Positions 50,412 through 59,815 of a stretch of 64,000 bases of DNA are shown here, in pieces (the first letter of the stretch is position 1; each line of letters begins with the position of its first letter). Position numbers and translations under genes: made by a program. The notes under the pieces are model-generated. The model did not search any database. It saw only the letters and a program-made list of their open reading frames with translations, and was not told where the DNA came from. The DNA is taken from assembly GCA_031260665.1 (NCBI GenBank), contig JAISLD010000022.1:1-64000 (forward strand), in the 5' to 3' direction. The DNA is from Oscillospiraceae bacterium (lineage in GTDB: Bacteria; Bacillota; Clostridia; Oscillospirales; Ruminococcaceae).

Positions 50412-52811
50412 TCACAGCTTCGTTATCTTCGCGAAGTTCGCCATAAGTTTTTTGGTGCCCACACTGTCAAAGGCAATCTCAAGAAGCAAGTCGCCCCCCA
50501 TTGCCTCGCCTGTCAGCACCGTGCCGTCTCCAAATATTCTGTGCTTTACCCTTTCACCCGCCGAATAATCGCCGTCTCCGTTTGTGCCGGGTTTGGTGCT
50601 TTCAACCAGTTTCTCGTGGCTTTCCTTTTCTTTTTGGAGGTAGCCTGTACGTATACGGTTCTTCGGGTTAGCGAAGTTTATCCCTTGGTGAGGGCTTTTG
50701 ACAAGTGACTTGTCGATTGATTCAACGTATTCTTCGGGGATATCGCGGACAAACCGCGATAATTTATTCCGCTGTGTCTGCCCAAAATAAAGCCGCTGTC
50801 TTGCGTGCGTGATGAAAAGTTTGGTTTTGGCGCGCGTTATCGCGACATAAGCAAGGCGGCGTTCTTCCTCAAGCTCGTCTGTGTCGCCCATTGAACGATA
50901 CGACGGGAACAGGTTATCCTCCGCGCCAATAAGGTAGACTGTGTTGAATTCAAGACCTTTCGCCCCGTGAATCGTCATCAAAGTGACGCGGTCGTCCCCG
51001 TTGTCGTCATCGGCTTCAGCCCAAAGTGCCGCCTGTTCAAGGTATTCTTCGAGTCCCGACTCGGGGTTGGCTTCCGTAAACGACAGCACCGCCGACTTCA
51101 GCTCCTCGATGTTTTCGAGTCGCGATATGCCGCTAAGCCCCTGCGCTTCTTCTTCCTCAAGCATTGCCCGATAGCCCGTGGAATCAAGTACGTGGTCAAT
51201 AAGCTCTGTCAGCGAGATATGCTCGTTATATGCGGCAAGCAAACCGTTGAACATCTCGGCGAGGGGAACCAGCAGCTTTGCTGACTTTGCAAGCGTTTGG
51301 TATCCGCCCGAACGAGTCATCACGTCAATCGGTGTCTGACCTGTCGCAAGGGCAACGTGTTCAATCTCCGCTTGTGTCGCGTCGCCGATACGACGTTTAG
51401 GCACGTTCGCGATTCGGCGAAAGCGGACGATATCAAACGGGTTGGCGATGACGCTGAGATACGCCAAGATATCTTTGATTTCTTTTCTGTCGTAGAACTT
51501 TGTGCCGCCGATAACACGATAAGGCACTTCGTCACGGACGAGCGCTTGCTCAATGCTTCGCGACTGTGCGTGGCTCCGGTAGAGCAGGGCATAGTCTTTA
51601 TAGTTGCCGCCTGCCGCAACCTCGGTCTTGATGTTGTCGGAGATGTACGAGCTTTCTTCGGTTTCGTTCGTGAAGCAAACCACGTCAATCTTGTGCCCCT
51701 CGCCTTTGTCTGACCACAGGGTTTTGCCTTTGCGTGACGTGTTCTTCGCGATGACGGAGTTCGCCGCGTTCAAGATGTTTGAGGTGCTGCGATAGTTTTG
51801 CTCAAGCTTTATCACCGTGGCACTGAACTGATTCTCAAACGAGAGGATATTCTCAATTGTGGCGCCGCGGAACTTGTAGATACTCTGGTCCTCGTCGCCC
51901 ACGGCGCAAAGGTTGCCGTGCTTTGCCGACAACATCGACACAAGCCGAAACTGCGCCTCGTTTGTGTCTTGGTATTCGTCGACCATTACGTACTGAAACT
52001 TGTCTTGCCAATATGCCAGCACATCGGGGAAGCGGTCAAACAACTCGACAGTCAGCGCAATAATATCGTCAAAGTCGAGAGCATTGGCGTTCTTCAGCCT
52101 CCGTTGATACTCGCTGTATATCTTCGACACGGTTTCAAGTGTGTAGTCGCGTTTGCCATACTTGGTTGTTTCAAAGTTGTCGGCATTTATAAGTTTATCT
52201 TTGGCACGGGATATCGCGGTCTGCACCATCTTCGGCTGAATCTGCGACTCATCGGTGCCGAGGTCTTTCATTATCGCTTTTATCATTCGCTGGCTGTCGT
52301 CCGCGTCATAAATCGCGAAGTTCGGCGTGAAGCCAAGGCGGTTGATGTCGCGGCGAAGCATACGAACGCAACAAGAGTGAAACGTCATTGCCCAGATATC
52401 AGAAGCGTGGAGGAACGAGCCGATACGCTCGATACGTTCGCGTAGTTCTTTCGCCGCTTTGTTGGTGAATGTGACGGCGAGGATTCTCCACGGGGCGACA
52501 CGCTGTTTGCCGCCGATTATATCGGAAAGCCGCTCCGTGTTTTCAGCCGAACGCGTTTCTTCACCGTTTGCAAACCGCTCAAGGAACGCCGCGTCGTCAG
52601 CCGACAGGTTCTTGTCGTCGCTTTGGTTCGCGGCGTCGCCGAAGAGAAGCATATTGGCGATACGGTTGACGAGAACCGTCGTTTTTCCGCTTCCCGCGCC
52701 CGCAATGATAAGAAGCGGCCCGGCGACAGTGAAAATCGCTTCTCGTTGTGCCGGGTTGCTTCTCGCAAAGAATGTGTTAAGCGCCTGCATCTTAATTTCG
52801 TTATAATTCAT
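50412..52811 (-). CDS. pcrA: superfamily 1 DNA helicase, PcrA/UvrD type
   Basis: 799 residues from MNYNEIKM, with AGGAAA at good distance; a TTG two codons earlier is the ORF-track start. Walker A is GAGSGKTTVLVNR, motif II VDEYQDTNEAQF, motif V LMTIHGAKGLEFNTV. The C-terminus has the small beta-barrel (GERVKHRIFGDGTVL) that in PcrA contacts RNA polymerase. Roles are repair and clearing conflicts. It follows the SPFH gene by 28 bases. Confidence 0.92.
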   Translation of the reverse strand: MNYNEIKMQALNTFFARSNPAQREAIFTVAGPLLIIAGAGSGKTTVLVNRIANMLLFGDAANQSDDKNLSADDAAFLERFANGEETRSAENTERLSDIIGGKQRVAPWRILAVTFTNKAAKELRERIERIGSFLHASDIWAMTFHSCCVRMLRRDINRLGFTPNFAIYDADDSQRMIKAIMKDLGTDESQIQPKMVQTAISRAKDKLINADNFETTKYGKRDYTLETVSKIYSEYQRRLKNANALDFDDIIALTVELFDRFPDVLAYWQDKFQYVMVDEYQDTNEAQFRLVSMLSAKHGNLCAVGDEDQSIYKFRGATIENILSFENQFSATVIKLEQNYRSTSNILNAANSVIAKNTSRKGKTLWSDKGEGHKIDVVCFTNETEESSYISDNIKTEVAAGGNYKDYALLYRSHAQSRSIEQALVRDEVPYRVIGGTKFYDRKEIKDILAYLSVIANPFDIVRFRRIANVPKRRIGDATQAEIEHVALATGQTPIDVMTRSGGYQTLAKSAKLLVPLAEMFNGLLAAYNEHISLTELIDHVLDSTGYRAMLEEEEAQGLSGISRLENIEELKSAVLSFTEANPESGLEEYLEQAALWAEADDDNGDDRVTLMTIHGAKGLEFNTVYLIGAEDNLFPSYRSMGDTDELEEERRLAYVAITRAKTKLFITHARQRLYFGQTQRNKLSRFVRDIPEEYVESIDKSLVKSPHQGINFANPKNRIRTGYLQKEKESHEKLVESTKPGTNGDGDYSAGERVKHRIFGDGTVLTGEAMGGDLLLEIAFDSVGTKKLMANFAKITKL

Positions 52812-52839
52812 TGACAAGATTTCCTGTTTAAGCGTCTGA

Positions 52840-53799
52840 TTAGTTTGCGCTTGTCGTGGTTGCGGTAGGAACTACGGTCGTTGCGTTGGTGCCCGTGGCT
52901 TTCGGTGTGGAGTTGTAAGACGAACTTTCAAGGACGACAAACGGGTTCACCCCGTCGCCGATAACTTGAGGAAGCACGCCGTTCCAACCGATAATCTTGA
53001 GATAATCTATATAGCCGGGGCTTTTTGCCAGTTGTGTTTGAATCAGCTCAATCGCTTTGGCGTCCGCTTCAGCTGATATCTTCTTGCTGTCGGCGTCCGC
53101 TTGCGCCGCAATGACCTTTTGCTTCGCTTCTTCCTCACGCTCCGCTGTCTTGTTCTTCATACGAAGCGCGTCTTGCGCCGCGATAACTTTCGCTTGAATC
53201 GACGACTCAAACGCCGAATCAAACTTCAAGTTCTCGATAGCGAATGCCGTGACGATGATGCCGTTTGGTTGAAGCACCTCGGACAACTCGCGCTGAATGG
53301 CGGTCTGTACCTCGGCGCGCGACTGAACGAGTTCTTCAGCTTTGATTTTACCGATTGCGTTCTTTGAAATCTTGGCGACGTTAGGCACAAGCAGACGCGC
53401 TTCGACGTTGACGACACCTGTGTTTCGTATAATATCGCTCATCTCGCCTTGGTCATAGCGATAAGTAAGTTTCAGCCGCAGTTCATCGACGTTTTGCGTG
53501 TCGCTTGTGTATGCGTCTGTTATTACTTCGTATTGCTGTTCACGTGTGTCGATTTGCTGAATCTGGTCGATGAAGGGAATCTTGAGGTTCAGCCCCGCGG
53601 ATAACCCCGAGTTGACTATTTTGCCGAAACGATACTGCACCCCGACATACCCCTCATTCACTATCGTGAACGCGTTGAACAACACGGTGAGAAGAACCAC
53701 CGCGATGACCACCCAGAGTGTCAGTCGACCTGCTTTTTTGCCGTCAAAGTTGCCGCCGCTTGCTCGCGGCTTTTCGGTAGAGAAATGTATTTCGCTCAT
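52840..53799 (-). CDS. SPFH/band 7 (prohibitin-like) membrane protein
   Basis: 319 residues. A short cytosolic start, a membrane helix (about 27-47), the SPFH domain (about 48-215; NEGYVGVQYRFGKI), a coiled coil (about 205-265; RMKNKTAEREEEAKQKVIAA), and a Thr/Ala-rich tail. Such proteins form membrane scaffolds and can modulate FtsH-type proteases; no nfeD or hflK partner is adjacent. AAGGAG precedes the ATG. Confidence 0.88.
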   Translation of the reverse strand: MSEIHFSTEKPRASGGNFDGKKAGRLTLWVVIAVVLLTVLFNAFTIVNEGYVGVQYRFGKIVNSGLSAGLNLKIPFIDQIQQIDTREQQYEVITDAYTSDTQNVDELRLKLTYRYDQGEMSDIIRNTGVVNVEARLLVPNVAKISKNAIGKIKAEELVQSRAEVQTAIQRELSEVLQPNGIIVTAFAIENLKFDSAFESSIQAKVIAAQDALRMKNKTAEREEEAKQKVIAAQADADSKKISAEADAKAIELIQTQLAKSPGYIDYLKIIGWNGVLPQVIGDGVNPFVVLESSSYNSTPKATGTNATTVVPTATTTSAN

Positions 53800-53877
53800 A
53801 GGTTTTTTCTCCTTATATTATAATAGTATACCACGGATATGATATGACCACGCATAGATATCACCAATACCACGCCT

Positions 53878-53906
53878 ATTATAGCACATTTCCGCTTAAA
53901 AGTCAA
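53878..53906 (-). promoter_or_regulatory. sigma-A-type promoter of the SPFH-pcrA operon
   Basis: On the minus strand TTGACT and TATAAT have a 17-base spacer. Transcription would start about 70 bases before the SPFH start codon. A second TATAAT (53819-53824) lies nearer without a good -35. Confidence 0.7.
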
Positions 53907-53993
53907 CGCACACCTTGGTCGGCGCCGAACCGGCAATATAGTTAATGCGATATGTTATTTGGCTTGCAATGTTAACAACTTGGGTGCATATGC

Positions 53994-54066
53994 CGCTCCT
54001 GCGGAGCGGTAGCCGCTGAAAGCGGCTATAAAAACGCTTTAGCGTTTTTAATTTAACCTACTATAA
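53994..54066. repeat. module A with its upstream hairpins
   Basis: GCTCCTGCGGAGCGGTAGCC, GCTGAAAGCGGC, then TATAAAAACGCTTTAGCG and TTTTTAATTTAACCTACTAT. It matches 40645-40715 over about 70 bases with few differences. Confidence 0.85.
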
Positions 54067-54117
54067 CACGCAGAATGATTAGTTAGCAAACGTATTGTCC
54101 ACACCTGCAAGGGGTCG

Positions 54118-54146
54118 TTGACAATGATTGTGGCTTGTGGTATAAT
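54118..54146 (+). promoter_or_regulatory. sigma-A-type promoter of the M50-scpA-scpB operon
   Basis: TTGACA (54118-54123) and TATAAT (54141-54146) with a 17-base spacer. The 150-base leader that follows is almost entirely repeat modules B and A. Confidence 0.85.
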
Positions 54147-54163
54147 GCCAAGTGATATATATT

Positions 54164-54282
54164 CCTTAACTGGTTAAACTTTCAGTTTAACTCCGCCGCT
54201 TCGCGGCAATTGGTGGCTACGCCGCCAAGCGCTAAAAGCGACTGCAAAAACGCTTTAGCGTTTTTAATTTAGCCTACTATAA
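54164..54282. repeat. repeat modules inside the 5' leader: inverted B, GC hairpins, A
   Basis: CCTTAACTGGTTAAACTTTC with AGTTTAAC (inverted module B), CCGCCGCTTCGCGGC, GGCTACGCCGCC, GCGCTAAAAGCG, and module A (GCAAAAACGCTTTAGCGTTT, TTAATTTAGCCTACTATA). All lie between the promoter at 54118 and the M50 ATG at 54306. Confidence 0.85.
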
Positions 54283-54305
54283 TATCTTTTTGGAGCAAAA
54301 CGTAG

Positions 54306-55007
54306 ATGACAGGACCTCTAATCAAGCTTTTCACGGGTGCCGACCCGTTTGACATCGCAATCTCTTTCTTTGCCGTGGCTGTGCTTCTCCTTATAGTGCT
54401 TCCGCTTCACGAATGTGCCCACGGATATATGGCGAAGTACCTCGGCGACGATACCGCCGAACGTGCAGGCAGACTGACGCTGAACCCTCTCGCTCACCTT
54501 GAACCTATGGGTGCGCTCTTTATGCTGTTTATCCCGATTGGTTGGGGCAAACCCGTGCCTGTTGACGAACGCCGCTGTGACAAGGTGAAACCACGCACTG
54601 CCGCCGCTCTCATTGCCGCAGCAGGTCCGCTGTCAAACCTCGTTATGGCTTATGTTTTTGTCGTGCTGTATAAACTTGCATTTGTTATACTGATTGGCGA
54701 CGGAAGTCAAGGCATTGATATGTCGAGCGGCATTGTTTACCTCCCCACCGCGTTTTATTATATCGCAATGCTTAACATCTATCTCGCTGTGTTCAACCTG
54801 TTCCCGATTCCGCCGTTTGACGGTTGGAACATCATTCAGCTTCTTCTCAAACCGAGACAGATTATCTGGGTAGCGGAGCGGCAGAACATCATCTCGCTTC
54901 TGTTTCTCGCGGTGCTGTTTATCACGCCTGTCGTCATCGGGATAATATCGTTCGTGTCCGGTGGCGTAATGAACGCGCTTGATTTCTTGACTGGCTTTAT
55001 TCACTGA
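54306..55007 (+). CDS. M50-family site-2-protease-like membrane metalloprotease
   Basis: 233 residues and about six membrane helices. The zinc site HECAH lies in LPLHECAHGYMAKYLGDDTA, with the third ligand in FNLFPIPPFDGWNII. Members of this short, PDZ-less group (YwhC/YdiL-like) cut within membranes; the substrate is unknown. It is translated first in the scp operon; its stop overlaps scpA by one base. Confidence 0.9.
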   Translation: MTGPLIKLFTGADPFDIAISFFAVAVLLLIVLPLHECAHGYMAKYLGDDTAERAGRLTLNPLAHLEPMGALFMLFIPIGWGKPVPVDERRCDKVKPRTAAALIAAAGPLSNLVMAYVFVVLYKLAFVILIGDGSQGIDMSSGIVYLPTAFYYIAMLNIYLAVFNLFPIPPFDGWNIIQLLLKPRQIIWVAERQNIISLLFLAVLFITPVVIGIISFVSGGVMNALDFLTGFIH

Positions 55008-55735
55008 TGACAGACTTTAACTACAAAAGCCCCGTCTATGAGGGACCGCTTGACCTTATGCTCGCGTTGGTGGAGAAGCAAAAGCTTGATATCCGCGACA
55101 TTGAGATATCGATACTGCTTGAGCAGTTTCTTCTCTATCTTGAGGAGATGCGCGCCCGTGATATCGAGTTGGCAGGCGAGTTCATCGCGATGGCGGCGCA
55201 CCTCATCTATATCAAAACCGCTGTTCTGCTGCCGAAGCACGAAGTTGAAGAACTAAAAAAAGAATTGTCGGGTGCGCTGATTGAATACGCTTTGCTTAAA
55301 GAAGCGGCGACGGCACTCGCGAAGCTCTTCAACGGAGGCGCGTACTTCACGCGCAAACCCGCGGAACTCGAGGGGGCGGCGGAGTATCGGTTGCCACATC
55401 AATCAAGCGAACTCGTAAGTGCGGCGATTGAGGCGGTGAAGTCCGGTGTGAAGCCCCCCGAGGTGCAAACAGCCCTTGAAATCGTGCCACACAAAGAATA
55501 CGCCAGCATTTACGCGAAGTTTATATACGTTATGCGGCGGCTGACGAAGCACAAGGTTTATCCGATTCGCGAGCTGTATTTTCAGCAGAGCCGAAGCGAG
55601 CAAGCGGCGGTGTTCATCGTGCTTCTCGAATTGGCAAGGCGTGGCGTGATAAACTTTGTCGATAACGACAGGTTCATCGAGTTGACAAGAAGCGACGGCG
55701 TGAAGGTCGATGAAGTTCCCGTGGGTGCAATGTGA
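55007..55735 (+). CDS. scpA: segregation and condensation protein A
   Basis: 242 residues. N-terminal SPVYEGPLDLMLALVEKQKLDI binds the SMC head-proximal neck, the C-terminal winged helix (VIVLLELARRGVINFVDND) binds the SMC cap. It is the kleisin of the Smc-ScpAB complex that organises chromosomes. Its stop overlaps the scpB start by four bases. Confidence 0.94.
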   Translation: MTDFNYKSPVYEGPLDLMLALVEKQKLDIRDIEISILLEQFLLYLEEMRARDIELAGEFIAMAAHLIYIKTAVLLPKHEVEELKKELSGALIEYALLKEAATALAKLFNGGAYFTRKPAELEGAAEYRLPHQSSELVSAAIEAVKSGVKPPEVQTALEIVPHKEYASIYAKFIYVMRRLTKHKVYPIRELYFQQSRSEQAAVFIVLLELARRGVINFVDNDRFIELTRSDGVKVDEVPVGAM

Positions 55736-56496
55736 TGAGAACAAAACAAACTAAACTCCCGAAGATAACAGCAGACGTGAGCGAGAGAATGGCGGCGGTT
55801 GAAGCCGTTTTGTTCGCTAATGGTGAGCCTGTGCCGCTGACACGGCTTGCCGCCTCGCTTCTTTGCGGTGCCGACGAAGCGCGTGAAGCGGTGGCGCAAC
55901 TTGAACGCCGCTATGACATATCGGGCGGTGGAATCTGCCTGCTTCGGCTTGGCAACTCGTTTCAGCTGGCGACTCGCCCCGAACACGCGGACGAAGTGCG
56001 CCGCGCGCTCGAAACGCGCAAGCAACAGCCGTTGTCACAAGCGGCGATTGAAGTGCTGTCGCTTATTGCGTATAATCAACCTGTGACCAAGGCGTTCATT
56101 GAAACGGTGCGCGGTGTTGACTCGGGCAGCGTGGTCAACACGTTAGCGGAACGCGGTTTGGTGGAGGAGGCGGGTCGGCTTGACTTGCCGGGCAGACCTG
56201 TCGCGTTTCGTACCACCGAAACTTTTCTTCGTTGCTTCGGGTTAGAGTCAATTGCCGATTTGCCGCCGCTTCCCGGCACTCCGCAACAAAAAACCTTTGA
56301 TGAAATAGAAGAAGATTATACAGATGATGTAATAAACGAAGAATTATATACAGAAAGTATAAAAGATGAAGAAGTTGTGGAAAATAGAGACGAAGATTTT
56401 TATACAAATGCTGCGACAAATGAAGAAGTTGCGGAAGATAATTATACAGAAAGTGTAATCAGCGAAGATATATCCGAACAGGAATATATCGAATGA
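55732..56496 (+). CDS. scpB: segregation and condensation protein B with an acidic Tyr-rich tail
   Basis: 254 residues. Two winged-helix domains (about 15-180; VEAVLFANGEPVPLTRLA, QAAIEVLSLIAYNQPVTKAF) are standard for ScpB. Residues about 190-254 are an unusual acidic tail of loosely repeated blocks (DYTDDVINEELYTES, DNYTESVISEDIS). The tail DNA is distinctly AT-rich compared with the rest of the gene. ScpB dimers bridge the ScpA kleisin. The next gene overlaps by four bases. Confidence 0.94.
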   Translation: MMRTKQTKLPKITADVSERMAAVEAVLFANGEPVPLTRLAASLLCGADEAREAVAQLERRYDISGGGICLLRLGNSFQLATRPEHADEVRRALETRKQQPLSQAAIEVLSLIAYNQPVTKAFIETVRGVDSGSVVNTLAERGLVEEAGRLDLPGRPVAFRTTETFLRCFGLESIADLPPLPGTPQQKTFDEIEEDYTDDVINEELYTESIKDEEVVENRDEDFYTNAATNEEVAEDNYTESVISEDISEQEYIE

Positions 56497-57275
56497 CCGC
56501 GTTAGTTGTCGTCGGGGTTATTGTCGCGGTTTTTGCCCTAATAATATGGTCGCCGCTGAAAATCACGCTCATCTTTGAAAACAACGTCGATGTTCGGCTT
56601 GATTTTTTGTTTTTCAAAATCTATCCGTTCTCAAAAAAGAAAGAGCGTGAACGCTGGTGGCAACTGTGGCGGCAAAAACCGAAACGCCGAGTCCACCCGT
56701 TCCTTCAGGACAGGCTTGACCGTGAAGCCAAGGAGAAAGCGGAACAGGACAAAGCGAACGCTCTGCTTAAAGCTGAACAAGACAAGCAAAAGCGCAAGAT
56801 TGAGCGGTTGAAAGCGGAGCAGAAGCCGAAAGTCAGCTTTGACAGCGAGCAAATTGGTGAGATGATTGAACTTGTTTCATTTGTGCTGAAAAAGCTGAAC
56901 GAATTTTTCCACAAAGTATATATTCGCAACTTTTATGCTGACTGTATAGCGGGTGGCGAGGACGCGATGTCTGTCGCGATGAACTACGGCAAACTGTGCA
57001 TTGGCTTAAATGCAGGGCTTGCGGTGATTATGTCGCAGTTTGACACGCAGGTGAAGGAGGTCCACATCGAGGCTGATTTCCAGCGAGAGCGCACCGACTT
57101 CTTCCTCTACGCCGAGATTAACATTCGATTGGCGGCTTTCGGGCACCTTGCTTTTATACTTGTAGTAAAAGCAATCAAGTTTATTTCTAAAAGTAAAACA
57201 GGTCAAATGATTATTTCAATGCGAAGCGGCAAGCCAAAGCAAAAGGCAAAGATCAAGCACAAAACCGGCAAATAG
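56493..57275 (+). CDS. DUF2953 membrane protein
   Basis: 260 residues. One N-terminal membrane helix (about 4-22), a beta-strand region (ITLIFENNVDVRLDFLFFKI), a Lys/Glu-rich coiled segment (about 45-115), then FYADCIAGGEDAMSVAMNYG and YAEINIRLAAFGHLAFI, the DUF2953 pattern. This family commonly precedes ytfJ in sporulating Clostridia, suggesting a sporulation role (inference). Confidence 0.82.
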   Translation: MTALVVVGVIVAVFALIIWSPLKITLIFENNVDVRLDFLFFKIYPFSKKKERERWWQLWRQKPKRRVHPFLQDRLDREAKEKAEQDKANALLKAEQDKQKRKIERLKAEQKPKVSFDSEQIGEMIELVSFVLKKLNEFFHKVYIRNFYADCIAGGEDAMSVAMNYGKLCIGLNAGLAVIMSQFDTQVKEVHIEADFQRERTDFFLYAEINIRLAAFGHLAFILVVKAIKFISKSKTGQMIISMRSGKPKQKAKIKHKTGK

Positions 57276-57398
57276 GCGCAAAGCCGCATCTGCACTGACA
57301 AAGCTCGGCGTTCATTACAAGCAAGAAAAGCGAACGATTGTAAACAAATGGTATAACTAACAAATAATTTACTTATAGTATATCTACAGGAGGACATT

Positions 57399-57785
57399 AT
57401 GGCAGGTAATCTTCAGGGGCTTATGAACGACAGCCTTGACAAAATCAAGCAACTTGTGGACGTGAACACGATAGTCGGCACGCCAATCATCTCGCCCGAC
57501 GGCACGGTTGTTATTCCCGTGTCAAAGGTCAGCTTCGGGTTTGTGTCGGGTGGCACCGACTTGCCGACCAAAGTGCCGCAGGATATATTCGCAGGTGGTT
57601 CGGGTGCGGGCGTAACAATCAAGCCCGAGGCGTTCATCGTCATCAAGTCGTCGGGCGACGTGGCTTTGCTCGAACTGAACCGCGATTCCACGACAATCGA
57701 GTCGCTAATCGAGGGTGCGCCCGAGTTGTTCGCAAAAATCAAAGGAATGTTCGCAAAGAAAGACACAGAAAAATCAGATGATTGA
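57399..57785 (+). CDS. ytfJ: GerW-family sporulation protein YtfJ
   Basis: 128 residues. The family core is seen: DVNTIVGTPIISPDGTVVIP, SKVSFGFVSGGTD, GSGAGVTIKPEAFIVI. It is a spore protein linked to germination in Bacillus. AGGAGG precedes the ATG. It ends the operon started by the M50 protease. Confidence 0.92.
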   Translation: MAGNLQGLMNDSLDKIKQLVDVNTIVGTPIISPDGTVVIPVSKVSFGFVSGGTDLPTKVPQDIFAGGSGAGVTIKPEAFIVIKSSGDVALLELNRDSTTIESLIEGAPELFAKIKGMFAKKDTEKSDD

Positions 57786-57824
57786 TATACTTTAAGTATA
57801 AATATCGTTTTGTTAAACTTAAAG

Positions 57825-58949
57825 TTAACTGGTGTAACCAAACAGTTTTTCTAAGAAAGTCTTTTTCTTTATAGGCGTGGTGTCATCAACTGCCGCGACA
57901 AGGTTGACTGAGTGTAGCGGCTTCCCCTTGAACGTCACAGTCACGGTGCCCGCGTAGTCGCCCTTTTTATACCCGGCGTATAAAAAGGACTTGAGTTTAT
58001 ACTGATAGGCGATATACGGCATCTCGGATTCGGCAAGCGGAAGAATTATCGGTTCGGTGAGGCTTACAGGCACGTTTGTTTTTCCGTCCGCTGATTTCGC
58101 GAATATGTCGCGTGTGTCAAACCAGACCTCACGGGGCTTCACCACCTCGAACCCGTAGTCGAACATTTTTCGCTGGTCCTCCCAGTCGTCGGGTGCGTTA
58201 AGCGTCACGGCAATCAGCCGCACGCCGTCACGCTCCGCCGCACCGACCAGCGTTCGCCTTGCGTCGTCAGTGAACCCTGTTTTCACGCCCACCGCCCCGT
58301 CATAGAGCGACAACAGCTTGTTGTTATTCTTTAACTTACGGGTGTAAGGTGGGTTGCCGTACTTCAGCGTCGCGGTTTTCGCTGAAACAATCTCGCGGAA
58401 GTCCGCGTTCTTCATCGCCGCAACTGTGAGCAAAGCCAAGTCGTACGCACTTGAATAATGCCCCTCCTCATCTAATCCGTGAGGGTTTGCAAAGTGCGTG
58501 TTCTCCAGCCCAAGCTCCGCGGCTCGCTTGTTCATCAGCTTCACAAACAGCTTTTCGCTACCGCTGACACTGACCGCGGCAGCAGAAGCCGCGTCATTCC
58601 CCGACGGCAGCAGTATACCATATAAAAGGGCGCGCCGCGTCACGATGTCGCCCTCACGCAGACCCATTGACGTGCCGCCTATCTTGATAGCGAGTGCGTC
58701 CACCACGAACGGCAAGTCAAGGTTGCCAGCTTCAAGCAGAAGCAGAGCGGTCATTATTTTTGTCACCGAAGCGATAGAACGCCGCTCATGTTCGTTCTTT
58801 CCGCCGATTATTGTCCCTGTGACGGTGTTAATCAGCACTGCGGACTTCGCCGAAAGACTCGGCACAGTCGCCTCCGCTCCACAGTTAAACAGCGAGCCGA
58901 CAAAAACTGAACAAGCGACAAGCAAAGCGATACATCTTCTTATTATCAT
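57825..58949 (-). CDS. dacF: D-alanyl-D-alanine carboxypeptidase (DacF/PBP5 type)
   Basis: 374 residues from MIIRRCIALL, which places a normal signal peptide at the N-terminus; the ORF-track start is a GTG 15 codons earlier. Penicillin-binding motifs are SVTK (SxxK), SGN in LPSGNDAAS and KTG in GVKTGFT. A C-terminal beta domain (about 270-374) ends in a short hydrophobic and basic stretch. It trims the terminal D-Ala from peptidoglycan stem peptides outside the cell. Location next to ytfJ points to the sporulation paralogue DacF. Confidence 0.9.
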   Translation of the reverse strand: MIIRRCIALLVACSVFVGSLFNCGAEATVPSLSAKSAVLINTVTGTIIGGKNEHERRSIASVTKIMTALLLLEAGNLDLPFVVDALAIKIGGTSMGLREGDIVTRRALLYGILLPSGNDAASAAAVSVSGSEKLFVKLMNKRAAELGLENTHFANPHGLDEEGHYSSAYDLALLTVAAMKNADFREIVSAKTATLKYGNPPYTRKLKNNNKLLSLYDGAVGVKTGFTDDARRTLVGAAERDGVRLIAVTLNAPDDWEDQRKMFDYGFEVVKPREVWFDTRDIFAKSADGKTNVPVSLTEPIILPLAESEMPYIAYQYKLKSFLYAGYKKGDYAGTVTVTFKGKPLHSVNLVAAVDDTTPIKKKTFLEKLFGYTS

Positions 58950-59024
58950 AGCAATCTCACGCACTCCCACATTCTCTGACAAGGACGAGTTCACATTTAA
59001 TTATATAGAAAGTGCAGCCCGATT

Positions 59025-59768
59025 ATGAAAACAAGAATACAAAAACTGATTGCCGAAAGCGGCTACTGCTCGCGTCGACACGCCGAGGATTATATCGCGG
59101 CGGGTGCGGTGAAAGTGAACGGCAAGGTCGTGACGGTCGGCGATAAAGCCGAGCAATCAGATGTGATTACAGTTAATGGCGAGCGTATCGCCAAGGCGCC
59201 GACCGTGAAGCGATACATCAAACTTTACAAGCCACGCGGCTATGTCACAGCGTTGTCTGACCCGAACGGACAAGCAAAGAAGTTAATAACAGAACTAATC
59301 AAAGATGTGCCAGAACGCGTCTTTCCTGTCGGCAGGCTCGACAAAAACAGCGAGGGGCTTCTCCTCCTCACCAATGACGGCGAGTTTGAAAACAACATAA
59401 CCCACCCGTCACGCAAGGTGAAGAAAACTTATCGCGTCACTGTCCCGTCCGATGTCCCCGACAGTTTGATTGACAAGCTGTCGGCAGGTGTTGACATAGG
59501 CGGCGATATCACCGCTCCCTGCGAAGTCACGAAGCTGTCTGCTGAATCGGGTCGTTCGGTGCTTCGCTTTGTCATCACCGAGGGGAAGAACCGACAGATT
59601 CGCCGAATGTGCGAGGCGGTTGGTCTTGAGGTGTCGCGGCTCAAGCGAACGTCAGTCGGCGGTGTCAAACTTGGTATGCTGCAACCGGGCAAATACGTCG
59701 ATTTAACCAAAGAAGAGCTGCGTTTGCTCGGCGTTTTCACGGCAGGAAACAAAAAAACAAGACGATAA
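59025..59768 (+). CDS. rluB: 23S rRNA pseudouridine synthase, RluB type
   Basis: 247 residues. The N-terminal S4 RNA-binding domain (about 3-60; RIQKLIAESGYCSRRHAEDYI) is followed by the catalytic domain with VGRLDKNSEGLLLLTNDGEF containing the catalytic Asp, and GKNRQIRRMCEAVGLEV. It isomerises a uridine in 23S rRNA (RluB-type site) or possibly 16S (RsuA); the eye cannot separate these. Confidence 0.9.
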   Translation: MKTRIQKLIAESGYCSRRHAEDYIAAGAVKVNGKVVTVGDKAEQSDVITVNGERIAKAPTVKRYIKLYKPRGYVTALSDPNGQAKKLITELIKDVPERVFPVGRLDKNSEGLLLLTNDGEFENNITHPSRKVKKTYRVTVPSDVPDSLIDKLSAGVDIGGDITAPCEVTKLSAESGRSVLRFVITEGKNRQIRRMCEAVGLEVSRLKRTSVGGVKLGMLQPGKYVDLTKEELRLLGVFTAGNKKTRR

Positions 59769-59815
59769 TGTTTTTTCAGAAACAACAAAGCCAAAGCAAC
59801 AAAGAGGTGCCATAA

